Source of the DNA: Prorocentrum cordatum
Lineage: Eukaryota; Sar; Dinophyceae; Prorocentrales; Prorocentraceae
Assembly: GCA_963575745.1 (NCBI GenBank)
Contig: CAUYUJ010012125.1
Coordinates: forward strand, 93,771-157,770
Reading direction: 5' to 3'
DNA: 64,000 nucleotides
Under the pieces are notes generated by a model. That model searched no databases. It saw only the letters and a program-made list of their open reading frames with translations, and was not told where the DNA came from. This document shows, piece by piece, positions 41,435 to 53,739 of the stretch; the stretch's first letter is position 1; every line of letters starts with the position of its first letter. The position numbers were made by a program, and so were the translations under genes.

Positions 41435-41580
41435 CGACGCCGACGACAGCGACAACGACGACGACGACGCCGACGACGACGACGACGACGACGACTACGA
41501 CGACACCGACGAAGACCCCGACGACTTCGACGACGACGACGACGACGCCGACGACTACGACGATGACGACGACGCCGACC

Positions 41581-41614
<34 letters not shown>

Positions 41615-42150
41615 CGACGAAGACGACGACGATGACGACGAAGCGACGACGCCGACGACGACGACGCCGACGACGACGAAGACGACGACGACGACGAAGA
41701 CGACGACGACGACGACGACGACGACGCCGCCAACGAAAACGACGACGACGACGACGACGACGGAGGAGGGAGGACGACGACGGGGACGCCGACGACAACG
41801 ACGAGGGGAGAGGGAGGACGGTGACGACGCGAACGACGAAGGAGGGAGGACGGCGGCGCCGACGACAACAACGACGAGAGAGGAGGGAAGACGACGACGA
41901 CGACGACGACCGCGACGAAATAGGGGGGACGACGACGAGACGCCGACGACGGACGACGACGACGACGAGGGAGGAAGAAGGACGACCACGGCGACAGCGA
42001 CGACGGAAACGACGACGACGCAAAAGAGAACGACGACGACGACGACGAGGAGAGGTAGAAGACGACGACGACGACGACGGCGACGACGACGACAACGACG
42101 ACGATGGAGGAGGGAGGACGCCGACGACCACGAAGACGAAGACGACGCAA
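41435..42150. repeat. Expanded GAC array within satellite unit 4
   Basis: About 715 bp of GAC triplets with the same type of GAGGGAGG interruption as in unit 3, but a different internal order. Confidence 0.9.
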
Positions 42151-43844
42151 GAGCGCGCGCACACGCTTTTGTTTTAAAAATTGTTCGGAAACCTGGTTTT
42201 TGCATGCATCTTCGACACTCAACTTAGACGTCCTTCCGAAACCGAAGGTTTTGAAGGATTCCGGCATGCGCACGCGACGACGCACGCGCGCACTTCGTCG
42301 TGTTTTTTGCGAACGATTCTCGCGACGGCACGCGCGCAAGGGCGTTCGAACGATTTCGCCAGGCACGCGCGAAGTCCGTCTGGTAGTATGTATGGAAATG
42401 TTGAAAACCGACGGTTTCCTTAAGAATTCGCAAGAACGCGCCCGCACGTTTTTGGTTTGAAAATCCGTGTTGCGAGACCCAGTGATGTTGCATGCTGTTT
42501 GGACACTCGCTCAATTTGGACATCCTAACGAAAGCAAAGGTTTTTGAAGGATTGCGGCTGACGCGCGCGACGACGCGCGCGTGCGCACATCGCCCCATTT
42601 GTTGCAAGGGATCCTTGGAAATTGCAATTTGTGGCAAACGGGTGCGCGCGCAGAAATGCGTTGCAGAAAATGGCGGGGGGGCGACACCAGGCCCCCTGGG
42701 AGAATGCAAAGTCATACTTAGGGTGGACGATGGAGTAGAATCATATGTAAATTGCAATACGAAAAAAAAGGATCGCGAAGTCCGGGGGGGGGGGGGGGGG
42801 GCGGGTGGTAAAGCCTATTTTTCGACAGGAAAAACTGCGCGTTGCAAACTACGTGGTGCAATCCACTCGGCTGAACTTGAAGTCGTCATCTCCACTGCTC
42901 GCGCAAACATCCCACCCTCCCACCCGCAACTTGTTTGGCAAAACTCGTGATACGGGGGACGGCGGCGCCACCGATGACGACATCGATGATAACATCTTCA
43001 CTGCCGATGCTCGTCACTGTGAGTCGATAATTAAGGTGCGCATATCGACGATACCCAAACATGCGCGATGATAGGATGACGTCGGCAACGTCTGCGACAA
43101 TGACGAAGATGGCACCAGCGACGACGATGTTCAAAAGGATGACGGCACGAATGATAACGTCGCCAATGGTGGCACACACGTTGACGATGCTGATGTCCAT
43201 CTGTCGATGAGGCAGGTGATCGCGGTGATGCTGACAAGGTTGACAAGGAAATCCGGGCGCGCGGAAGTTCAACAAATCCGTGAGACTGATCATGCGCGCG
43301 CGGCGGTGCGCGCATGTGGCCCGCGTGGCACTTGTTGCAAGGGAGTCGCGCCCTCGGCGCATGACAGCAGTATCGCGGGTGCACCGCGCGGAGGCAGAAT
43401 GCATAAGAATCCCATGGTTTTCGTATGATTTTAGCATGAGTGCGCGGACAGGAAATTTGCAAAAATGTTTGTTGCAAAACCCTTGGGGCGTTTAGGCTTT
43501 CATGCTCACATGCTTGCAAACACACTGTGTTTGGTACGATTATGACATGGACACGCGCGTGACGACTGCGTGGTATGTTTTGCAAAGGGTTATTGAAATT
43601 CGGTTTCTTAAGATCAAGAAGTGTGCGCGCATCGTATTTGTTGCAGAGGATGGCGGGGGGGGTCGATACCGGCTTGTCTGGGATAGTATGAACTCACAGG
43701 TAGGATGGACGAGTGTGTAGAATCAGTATGGAATCACAATACCCCACGGGGGATCGGTTACTCCGGGGGGGCTAGAGTCTATTCTTCTTTTAGACAGGAG
43801 AATGGCTGCGGTGCGATGTAACGACGGCGACGAGCAGCGACGGC

Positions 43845-44118
43845 GGCGACAGGGCGGTGACGGCGGCAACACAGCAGCCAGACCAACCGTCAGGCCCAGA
43901 CGACGGGCGGCGACAAGGCGGCGACGGGGCGGCGACGGCGGCAACACAGCCGCAAGACCGACCGTCAGGCCTAGACGACGGGCGGCGCGGCGACGGGGCG
44001 GCGACGGCGGCAACAGAGCCGCCAGACCGACCGTCAGGCCCAGACGACGAACGGCGACGAGGCGGCGATAGGGCGCTGACGGCGGCAACATAGCCGCCAG
44101 ATCAACCGTCAGGCCCAG
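43845..44118. repeat. Minisatellite of 69-75 bp, four units
   Basis: CCGTCAGGCC recurs at 43887, 43962, 44031 and 44106. Unit lengths of 75, 69 and 75 are all multiples of three, so frames stay open through the array on both strands. No start context or homology supports a gene. Confidence 0.85.
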
Positions 44119-44119
44119 T

Positions 44120-45000
44120 TCCTTGAAACAAAAGTAAGAGCCACTGTGCCTCATCCAGTGGGCTAGCCTTGTTCCCAAGATCTACTTCTGAGGACAACTC
44201 GGGTCAGCTGATGGCTTGCTAGAACTGGCTGACGTCTCATCGGGAAAGTCCGCGGGGAGCGAGGAGACAGGAGGGAGGAGGCGAATTCCGATGGGTCTGG
44301 AATCGGAGTCCCCCTAAGACCTCCGAGAGCAGACTACTCCCTCCAAACATGCGAGCTGATTGACTGCGGGAAAAGATGAACACTGCGCTCGTCCCTATTC
44401 CGACTGATCTTATCTTCTTCCAATGCCCTAGTCATATCGGGGCCCACGGTCTTTGCCCAAGCCCTCCACGCAACAGCGCCAGGCCCTTGAAGAGCGGACA
44501 CAAGCCCCTCCACCCAAGCCCACCAACCCAAGCCCGCCCACTCCGTCCTCACAGGGCTCGTTTTGTCTCGTGCTAGTTTTGTCTCGTGCTTCTTCGCTCT
44601 GTCTTCGTTCTGCCTTTCGCTGCGAAAGGACATCAAAACGAAAACGGCCCACGAAATCGCAAAAACACCGTTTATATCGAACCCTGCATCCACAAGGGAG
44701 CCCACAAAGGATGTACGCGCCCAGCTGTGTACATGGACGTGGCCCCTTGACCCACGAGACCGGCCGCGCGATACGAACATGCGCGCAATGCGAACTCTCG
44801 AAACCAGCGTGCATTCATGTACGTGTACGTCCTTCTTTCGCCGGCGATCCACACTCTCCCACGTGGGAGGCGCCACAGACCGACCTGCACCCCCGCTGCT
44901 CCTGGAAAGAGGCCGATCGTGGGCCCAGGACTTGGGCCTGGCCAGGGCCAGCATGCGCCACCTGGACACGCGCGTCGATCCGGAAGGGAGGGAGGAAGGG
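44120..45000. other. Unique sequence with no gene recognised
   Basis: GC-rich sequence with overlapping long frames on both strands (for example 45146-44334 minus), none with a conserved domain. Confidence 0.4.
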
Positions 45001-45218
45001 AGGAAAGTGGAGGAGGGAAGAGGAGGAGCAGCAGGGAGAAGCAGGAAAAGCGAGGAGGGAGAGGCAAGAGGAGCGTGGAGGGAGGAGGAGGGCGCCCCTC
45101 CTCCTCCTCCTCCTTCTCCTCCTCCTCCTCCTCCTCCTCCCTCCACGCGTTTACTGCTCCTCCCTCCTCGCTCTTAGAGGGAGGAGGAACGCTCCTCCCT
45201 CCTCGCTCTTGGAGGGGG

Positions 45219-45279
45219 TTGCGGTGGGGCTTGGTCCCTCCTCCCCCCTGGAGGGAGGAGGGACCATCCCCCACCGCAA
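45219..45279. repeat. Long imperfect hairpin
   Basis: Arms 45219-45245 and 45253-45279 (27 bp each, about 3 mismatches) with a 7-nt loop, rich in CCTCC/GGAGG and flanked by direct copies of CTCCTCCCTCCTCGCTCTT (about 45156 and 45192). Confidence 0.8.
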
Positions 45280-45469
45280 CTTCTGCTCCCGCCGACTTCC
45301 GCCGGCGTTCCTCCAGCATCCACCAGCAGGCGCCGCCCTCTTTCTGCTTCCCTGTGCTGCTCGATGCCTCGAGGGCGAGGCCCTGCTTCCAACGTCCTAA
45401 GCGACGGCCCCGAACCCCGCCCTGCCACACAGCGTCTCGGTCTGCTCCTCCTGCCCCTCTTCTTCTTAA

Positions 45470-46560
<1,091 letters not shown>

Positions 46561-46689
46561 CATCGGCGGGCGGCCCGTTCAGGCCACGCTCTGACGGTCC
46601 CGGGGCCCAGCGAGGGCCCCCAGAGGTCGAAAGCAGCGAAAAAACTTCCAGCTTGGTTTTTCGCGGCGCTGGGAGTTGGCCACTCGCAG

Positions 46690-46893
46690 AAAAGGGGGGT
46701 AAAGACAGGACAGGACCCGTAGAGCAGGAGAGCCCGCTGCGGCGAGACGCTGGGCCGCGGAAAATTCGGTGCACTTACCCGTATCGCGCCACCTCTTGCG
46801 CTGGCCACCTACACGTCTGGAGGCTGTCACTCGATGCCAGGGTCGCCAGTCTAATAATCTCTTACACCACCTTCCGTCTGTGACCGCAGCCAC
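46690..46893 (-). pseudogene. Possible LINE C-terminal tail fragment
   Basis: The minus strand encodes RWCKRLLDWRPWHRV, then ASRRVGGQRKRWRDTGK. This resembles the R-x-G-(R/Q)-x-x-x-R-W-x-D segment near the C-terminus of several LINE ORF2 proteins. The similarity is short, and a GTAAGT follows directly. No other LINE domain is adjacent. The assignment is tentative. Confidence 0.35.
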
Positions 46894-46934
46894 TCGCCCA
46901 GCTAATGATTCTTCCTCTTTCTACAGGGGGGTAG

Positions 46935-47050
46935 GGGGGAGGGGCAAGGCTTCTTAGAAGGAGGCTGCTTCGTAAAAGGCGCTGGCCCTACCTCCATGGT
47001 TGAGGCCCGCGCCTTCTGAGAAGCAGGGGTGTTTCTAAGAAGCAATCCCC
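46935..47050. mobile_element. Foldback element family FB2, copy 1
   Basis: GGCTTCTTAGAAGG ... AAAAGGCGC on the left and GCGCCTTCTGAGAAG ... TTTCTAAGAAGC on the right are inverted repeats. Outer arms extend into G-rich and C-rich sequence. A second copy is at 47268-47392. Confidence 0.65.
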
Positions 47051-47267
47051 CCTCCCCCTGCCCCCCCTCTGCGCGTGGCCGAGGCCTGGTTCTTCACGAC
47101 ACTAGGAGGTATGGTCACACATCCTGCTCTGATTCTCCGCGCCGCCCGACGCGCCGACTCCCGCCCAGACCGGAGCCTCCGCTGCCCAAGGTCGGCAAAG
47201 GGCTGCCCGGTCCAGCTGCGCACTCCTGCCCGGCGCACTGCTTGGCGGCGCGCAGAAGGCGATTGTG

Positions 47268-47392
47268 GGAGGGGGGAAGGCTTCTAAGAAGGAGGCTGCT
47301 TCGTAGAAGGCGCCGGCCTTATCTATCGATGTAAGGCCCGCGCCTTGTAAGAAGCAGGGGTGCCTCTAAGAAACCTTCACCCCTTCCCCATG
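47268..47392. mobile_element. Foldback element family FB2, copy 2
   Basis: Same architecture as copy 1 (GGCTTCTAAGAAGGAGGC ... GCGCCTTGTAAGAAGCAGGG), with several substitutions and a changed loop. Confidence 0.65.
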
Positions 47393-48956
47393 TCCACTCT
47401 GCGCATGGCCGAACTGCACCAGGAGAGAGGGAGACAGGAGGAAAGAAAGGGGAGGGAGAAGCCCAAATATCCAAACGTCCTGAAACAATCAGGGCACAAG
47501 CATTTGGCCGCATTCGCCCTGGGGGCCCTCACCAAGCCAGACAAACATCGAACGACTCAGGACAGAAAACCAGCCCTGGGAAAGGGGTCGGGACTTCTCG
47601 GAGGCCACGTATTCAACACATCAAGACATCGGAAGCCAAGGACAGGAAGAAGGAAGGAGGCCACAGAATCTCTACCATGTGCCTCGGATGGCCCTAATGG
47701 CGCGCCCGAGGGCCATGCCGACGGCGAACTGGGCTGCGGGGAGATCCTCTAGAAAGAGCACGGGGCGACTTCCCGCACGGACACTTTTCGTCCGCGGCAA
47801 GGCAGAGGCAGCCCGCTCCAGCGTGTAGCTGTTCGGGGCAGCCGAAAGGCGAATCGTCCGGCGGGCAAGAGGAAGGAAAAAGACGAGGGCGGCCCGCGCA
47901 GGGGGAGGGGGAGGGTAAAGCGCTCAGACTTTTTTTCCACGACAACCCATCAAACATTAGATGCTTGAGGTGATCCAGCAAGGCGGCAGTGCCACGGATA
48001 CGGTAACACGCCTGGTCCGAACAAAAATAACTCCTCACTGCCGCACCAAGCCTTAAATCGGTGCAGGCAACGGGAGCTATGGCCCATAAGCGCTCAGACG
48101 TGGAAGAGCTCCGCGTAGAGCAGGCCGGGCCGGCCGAGGCGCCAGCGACGAAGCGCGGAGCGCCAAAAAGCTCATGTTTACAACGGTTTGTTCTTCCTCG
48201 AGCGACGGGGATAAGGTTAGGTCGGGCATGTCCCCTAAAGGCGGATGTTGGATGGAAAAAAAATGAAACAACAAACAAAAAAAAAACGTCACCAAACCAT
48301 GTTTTACTATTATTGAATACCTGTCCTGTAGAGGGACAAGCCCGACTTAAGGATAGTAAGAGCGGGGCCTACGCATCAGCTCGAGCCACGCGGCCACGGG
48401 CACCTCCCGGCGCCGGGGGGGGGCACCAAGGTGCACCGAGGAGAGAGCGCCCGGGGCGGCGGGCGCCGAGGCCAGCGGCACACGCAGCAGCTTCCGTGCG
48501 GTAGGTTCGCGCGGCGTCGGCGCGCGCAAAGGTCTTCGACACCGCCTCGATCGTTCAACCTTGAACCGATCGCGGCCCCGATCGTTCAAGGTTGAATTCA
48601 GTCGGGCCCCGTGGCGTCACAGTGTCTGTCGGTGCTTCCGCGTCGCAGAATTCAACCTTTAACGACTTCGCAGGCGTCACAAGCGCGTCAACGCCGCAAG
48701 AGCCTACTGTGTAAGCCTACGGATCCCCCACCCTGCCGCCCGACCTGAGCAGGAGGGGGGACTTGATTTCGGCGGCGAGCGCGGGGAGGAAGTTTCGGGC
48801 TCGAGGCTCGAGGTGTTCGGGCGTTCTCGTGGTCTCTTGACGGCTTCCACCCTCGGGACGCGTTCCAGCGGCTGCACCTCGCCGAGAGCGCTCCCGGGGA
48901 GCCCGGATCGTCCCGAACGGCCGCCAGGGACCCGAGTGATGACCAAAAAACCGTAT
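47393..48956. other. Unique sequence with inverted repeats; no gene recognised
   Basis: Open frames (47360-47752 plus, 48278-47694 minus) show no confident homology. An imperfect inverted repeat pairs about 48219-48240 (GTCGGGCATGTCCC) with 48334-48355 around an A-rich loop. AGGTTGAATTC (48588-48598) pairs with GAATTCAACCT (48648-48658). Confidence 0.4.
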
Positions 48957-49157
48957 TCGGTGGCGCGCCCAGGGGGGAAGTGAGAAGGAGGAGGCCTTCT
49001 CAGAAGGCGGCGTGACTTCTCAGAAGCCCTCGCGTCTTCTAAGAAGGTTTGTTTAGTTCTTTGGGGAAGTCTCAGGGAGCTTCTCCGAAGGCCGGGGGGC
49101 TGCCGAACCTTCTGAAAAGGCTTTCTCCTTCTCACTTCCCCCCTCGCTCGCCGCCGA
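48957..49157. mobile_element. Foldback element family FB1, copy 2
   Basis: Starts TCGGTGGCGCGCCC and ends CGCTCGCCGCCGA. The inner arms AAGTGAGAAGGAGG and CCTTCTCACTT are the same as in copy 3, and internal CTTCTCAGAAG palindromes are present. 201 bp. Confidence 0.75.
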
Positions 49158-49596
49158 TGATTGTTTCAACGGCGCGACTTACCAACACGATGCATATCGC
49201 CGCAGCCATGCTGCGCCGCAGCGCGAGCCAGAGGAACGGAGGGATGGCGTGAGAGTTCTCGACGCCACGCGTTGCCTCGAACAGAAAGTCAACGTACTAG
49301 GCCGCTGGGAAGACACAACGCGGCGAGGAGACCGCAAAAAGGCACGAGGCCGCAAGGCACGCGACGACCAAAACTGTAAAACCGCCCGCGGGGGGAGGGA
49401 GCAGGGCGAAGAGGCGAAGCGGGACGAGCGCCAAGGCAGGACGAGCAAGGGGGGGAGCCGAGGGGGCGCAGCCTCCGCCAAGGCGCAGCGTAAAACCAGG
49501 GACCCGGCAGCCGAGAAAACCCAGCGCGGAGGCCCGGCCGGCCCCCGGTGAGCAGGAGCGCGGAGCGCGACGGACGGCATGGCAGTGCTGGGGACG

Positions 49597-49696
49597 GACA
49601 AGGAGGCCCACGAGGAGGAGCACAAGGAGGAGCACGAGAAGGAGCACGAGGAGGACGAGGAGGGCGAGGGCTGGGACGATGACGACGAAGGCGAAA

Positions 49697-49754
<58 letters not shown>

Positions 49755-49755
49755 A
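49597..49755. repeat. GAG then GAC triplet array
   Basis: GAGGAGCAC/GAGGAC repeats pass into about 70 bp of GAC repeats. Confidence 0.9.
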
Positions 49756-50059
49756 AGAGGATGGGTACGACTGTGGCCGGGCCCTCCCCATTTACTTGGG
49801 TAGTTGCGCCAATCTCCTGATCTGAACGACGGCGAGCACGCAACTGATTTCCGAAGGCGCGACGCGTTTGCCCTCGAAATCCGCCGATCTGGCGCGTGAG
49901 TTTCAAAGACCCTCAGAACAGCCTGAGCCTCAATTCCTAAGCTTCAGCTCCACTGGGGGGTGGGTGCCAGGGTGGCTCTGCCAGGGTAGCGGCGGGAAGG
50001 GGGGAGGGGGTCGATTTCATTCCCGGGGCGGAATCGGAGCTCCAGCTCACTCCGGGACG

Positions 50060-50600
50060 GCCCCCTCGCCCGGGAGGGCCCCAACATGGGCCAAGAGGGC
50101 CCCGAGTCACCGAACGATCGCGACAAGACGCCCAAGATATCCCCAAGACGGCCCCAGAGGCCTCCAAGATGTCCTCAGAAGCCCTGAAAAAAGCCTCCCA
50201 AAGAAGGCCCAATAAGCAAAAAATCCCAATTAAAGAAAACGTGTAATTTTAGCATTTTCGCCTCCTGGGCCTTAAGAGCGTCGCAGACGCCCTACGAGGG
50301 TTCCAAAACGGCCCGAGAAGCCGCCAAGAGGGCTCCAAGACGGCCCAAAAAGGGCGCAAGATGGCCCAGAAGGCCCCCAGAAAGGCGCAAGAAGGCCCCA
50401 GGACGAGCCCAAGAGGCGCTTGACAGGGCGCCAAGACGGCGGAAAAAGTGCCGAAGACGGCCCAAGAAGCCCCCGGCAGGCCCCCAGAGGACCCAACAAA
50501 CCCAAAAAAAGGCCCCAAGGCGCTTCCAACTGGCCCCGAAAAGGCCCCCTGAAGCCCCACAGGCCCCCATGAACCTCAAAAATTCATCCGAAACGTCTTC
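50060..50600. repeat. Second block of the CAAGACGGCC-type minisatellite
   Basis: Units such as CCAAGACGGCCC and CCCAAGAGGCG match the 32000-35765 minisatellite in type and strand, but with more divergence and without the hairpin cassette. Confidence 0.75.
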
Positions 50601-50639
50601 TAGAGGCCTAGAAGCCCAGAACCGGCCCCAATGCTTCCC

Positions 50640-50885
50640 CATCCTCGTCATGCTCCTCCTTTTCCCCCTCCCCCTCTTCCACTTCCCGCTTCCTCCTGCT
50701 CCTCCTCATCCTCCGCATCCTGCTAATCCTGCCCCTTCCCCTTCCGCCCCCCTTCACCTCCTCATGATCCTCCTCCTCCTCCTCCTCCTCCTCCTCCTCC
50801 TCCTCCTCCTCCTCCTCCTCCTCCTCCTCCTCCTCCTCTTCCCCCTCCTCCTCCTCATCCTACTCCGTTGTCTCCATTCCCCATC
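50640..50885. repeat. CTC array
   Basis: Pyrimidine-rich tract, purest at 50760-50838. Confidence 0.9.
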
Positions 50886-51097
50886 ATCATCCTCACAGCT
50901 CGCGGTCGTCGCTGGTCATGACCGCAATCGTGCGTTTCCGGCAGCAACGGAAGCGTCCCAGATCAGCGGCACTGGCCGGAGGCCACTACAATATTGTCGT
51001 GCAACGAGTGGTCATGAGAAATTGCTGCCGACACGGACGAGCAACGCGCAGCGAGGAGCTGCCTTTACAGCTTGGGAGGGCCTCCAGACGCCATGAC

Positions 51098-51295
51098 TCG
51101 GCGGCGAGCGAGGGGGTAAGTGAGAAGGGGCGGGCCTCCTCAGAAGGCTCGGAAGTCCTCCAGCGTTCTGAAAAGATTTCTCAGCCTTCCCCGAAGACAC
51201 GAAAACTTCTCAGAAGGCCTGGGGGCTTCTCAGAAGCCCCGCCGTCTTCTGAGAAGGCTTCCTCCTTCTCGCTTCCCCCCATCGCTTACCGCCGA
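51098..51295. mobile_element. Foldback element family FB1, copy 3, with 5-bp target duplication
   Basis: Starts TCGGCGGCGAGCGAGG and ends TACCGCCGA. ATGAC flanks both sides (51093-51097 and 51296-51300). Inner arms GTGAGAAGG and CCTTCTCGC. 198 bp. The target duplication makes this the best evidence that the FB1 family is mobile. Confidence 0.8.
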
Positions 51296-51649
51296 ATGAC
51301 CTCTTCAAGCCGTGGGCCCGCCCATCCCAGGGACGCGTCTTCGTTAAAAGCCTTTCTCCGATTATCACCCAGCCCGCAGGGAGCCCCCCGGAGGCCGAGG
51401 CAGCAAAAACAGACCGCCCGCCACGGGTTCTGTGCAGATGCCCGGGCCATGGGCCGCCAGACTGCTCAAACATACGTACCCCGGGGAACCGCTGTTCATT
51501 CTGGGTCGTTTTTTATCGGCCCAAGGCCCAAAACCAGCCTCCAAAGATAGCAAACTGCCAGACGCCTGGGGAGGACTCGGCACCCGCGGACTCCGCGCTC
51601 CTTTATGGCGCGGGCTACGCGCGGAGGAGAAGAGAGAGGAGACGAGCTC

Positions 51650-51895
51650 ACATGAAGAAGAAACAGGGGAAGGAGGAGGAGGAGGAAAGGGGGGAGGAGG
51701 GAGAAGACGAGGAGGAGGATGCGGAGGGAGAGGGGTGGAGGAGAAGGAGGTGGAGCAGGAAGAGGAGAAGGAGGAGGAGGCGGAGGAGGAGGAGGAGAAG
51801 GAGGAGGAGGAGGAGGAGCAAGAGAAGGAGCAGGAGGAGGGGGAGGAGGAGGGGAGGAGGAGGAGGAGGAGGAGGAGGAGGAGGGGCAGAATGAT
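51650..51895. repeat. GGA/GAG purine array
   Basis: Imperfect GGAGGAGGA repeats; Glu/Gly-rich ORFs are artefacts. Confidence 0.9.
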
Positions 51896-52149
51896 GCGGA
51901 GAACCCGTCTAAACCCCAGACGCATCAACGATGTTACAAAAAACTGTAATCCAACTTCCTTCCCTATAGGTCCCTACAAGTATGTATTTTCATTACGGGA
52001 GTGCCCCACTGGAAAGCAGTTTGAGAATCCTCGATCGTGCAAAAACAGCCTTCCTTGGATTCCAACACATCGAATCAACCTGACCGCTGAGTCCAGGCAA
52101 CCCTAAACCGCACCAGAACAGCATTCCTGCGATTCCGACCAGACGAAGC

Positions 52150-52565
52150 CTGAAAAACGCTGCCAGCCTTGACGACGAATGCGCGCGGCGCTGAGATGAG
52201 AACCACATTTCGAAAAGGAACCGCCCGCCCTGCGAGAAATTGCTGGAAATCGTTAAGCCGAGTGTGCGCGGCGTTAAGGCGAGAACCACATTTTGAAAAC
52301 CATCAGCTCTCCATCCGAGAAGCTGCGGCCAAATCTTAAGACGAATGCGCGCAGCGCTATCGCTATAGCCACATGTTTTAAAAGTGACCTGTCATCCACC
52401 CGCGAAACGGTTGCCAGCTTTGAAAAAGTGTGCGCAGCGAGAAAACAAGAATCGCCTGTTGAACACGACCACCCTCCATCCGTGAAAGTGTTGCGAGCTT
52501 TGGAAATGAATGTGCGCGGCGCTGGGCGAGAACCGCATTTTGAAGCTGCTGCAAGCCCTGTAAGC
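52150..52565. repeat. 83-bp tandem repeat, five units
   Basis: GTGCGCGGCG or GCGCGCAGCG recurs at 52181, 52264, 52347, 52430 and 52512, a period of 83, 83, 83 and 82 bp. Each unit carries GAGAACCACATTTTGAAAA or a variant. Confidence 0.85.
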
Positions 52566-52939
52566 TAAGAAATAGACCCCAAAAATGATGTTGAGACTGT
52601 TCGCTCTTATCTGCTCGCGGGCCACTCAACACGTGTATCCCGAACCCTCGATACCCGCCCTCTTCGTCTTCGATCGTACCCCCTTGGGGTATATCTCGCT
52701 TACCCGCAACGTATATTTCGTGCAGCCACTAAGGCAGGAGAAGAGAAGACGAATGGAAGGAAGGGACAAGGAAGAGGGAGAAGGATGGAGCAAGAGAGAG
52801 AGTAGCAGGAGAGGGGCGAGGAACAGAAAACGCGTGGCACAACCAGACGGGCAGATCGGGCGGGCAGGCCCGAACAGGCGGGTCTGGAAGGCGGGCCACG
52901 GCGGCCAGGTCGAGCAGGCGGGTTGCTCAAGCGTGCGTC

Positions 52940-53135
52940 CTGCATGTATCGCGGACGACAGCGCGATTTCCAAATAAATCGCGAGGAAATCCACAGCGAG
53001 AGCATGATTCCTGAATGTCGAGAACGCGGCGCCTGAATAAACTGCGAAGGAGTCCCACGCGAGAACGCGATTTCTGCAGACATTGGGAGGACGTCCCGCG
53101 CGAGAGCGCGATTTGGAAATAAACCCTGTCGAAAT
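52940..53135. repeat. Degenerate tandem repeat of about 60 bp
   Basis: Units with GCGAGAGCGCGATTT...AAATAAA...GGA-GTCC recur about three times before the AAC array. Confidence 0.6.
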
Positions 53136-53304
53136 ATCAGGCGGAAGCCGCTGTTGCAGTCAACAGGGGGCCAATGGCGCAGTTTGGTGACCCCACACTG
53201 CCCAATGTACAAAACAGCGTGCAAGCCCTGGGAGAAGCACTTCATTTGAAAAAATACACGGGTTATCGGGAAAGGGTGATCACCAACGATCATTCTCTGG
53301 AGAT

Positions 53305-53312
53305 GAACAACG

Positions 53313-53348
<36 letters not shown>

Positions 53349-53390
53349 GCAACAACGACAACGACAACAAAAACAACAACAACAACCAAA

Positions 53391-53421
<31 letters not shown>

Positions 53422-53438
53422 ACAACAACAACAACTAT

Positions 53439-53491
<53 letters not shown>

Positions 53492-53495
53492 AAAC
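53305..53495. repeat. AAC array preceded by GAC
   Basis: GACAAC units change to CAA/AAC repeats; long Gln, Asn and Val frames are artefacts. Confidence 0.9.
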
Positions 53496-53739
53496 AATCA
53501 TTTAAGACTGGGGACACTCCGTTCTCACCAGTGCCAGGGTTTTCATAGGAGGCGGGCAATACCCCCACTTTGTGGGGGGGCCGGTTCAAGCTCTACCAAA
53601 TTTCCAAACGACTCTTCGCCACCACCCACACCCAGCTTCCCGCCCTATGACGTTCGGACACTTCACTTCGTGGCCTGCGGACGACCTTGGCTACTACACT
53701 GGCGCATGGGTACAATGACTTGTTGTGGTAACATTTTGT

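Larger units (their letters stand above)
36790..43820. repeat. Complex satellite array, five units of 1.3-1.6 kb
   Basis: The landmark TGCTCGCGCAAACATCCCAC (or close variants) recurs at about 37122, 38441, 39763, 41339 and 42896, spacings 1319, 1322, 1576 and 1557 bp. Each unit contains the landmark, a GAC/GAT-rich region, two sub-units about 295 bp apart that contain TTTCGGCATGCGCGC and a GC palindrome, and a G-run segment ending with AAAAGAGAA. The first 300 bp (36800-37100) are a local expansion of GTGCAATATGTGGTGC-like units. Confidence 0.88.

Noticed and set aside
39823-42177. Asp/Thr/Arg-rich ORFs of 180-380 residues in the satellite array
   Set aside because: They are translations of GAC triplet expansions, different in each frame, and are not conserved between satellite units.
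36790-43820. CRISPR array
   Set aside because: Repeat units are over a kilobase, spacer-like intervals are not unique or uniform, and the genome is eukaryotic.
48077-48278. LINE tail fragment on the minus strand (HELFGAPRFVAG frame)
   Set aside because: The resemblance to LINE C-terminal Cys/His regions is too weak and the cysteines are not in place.
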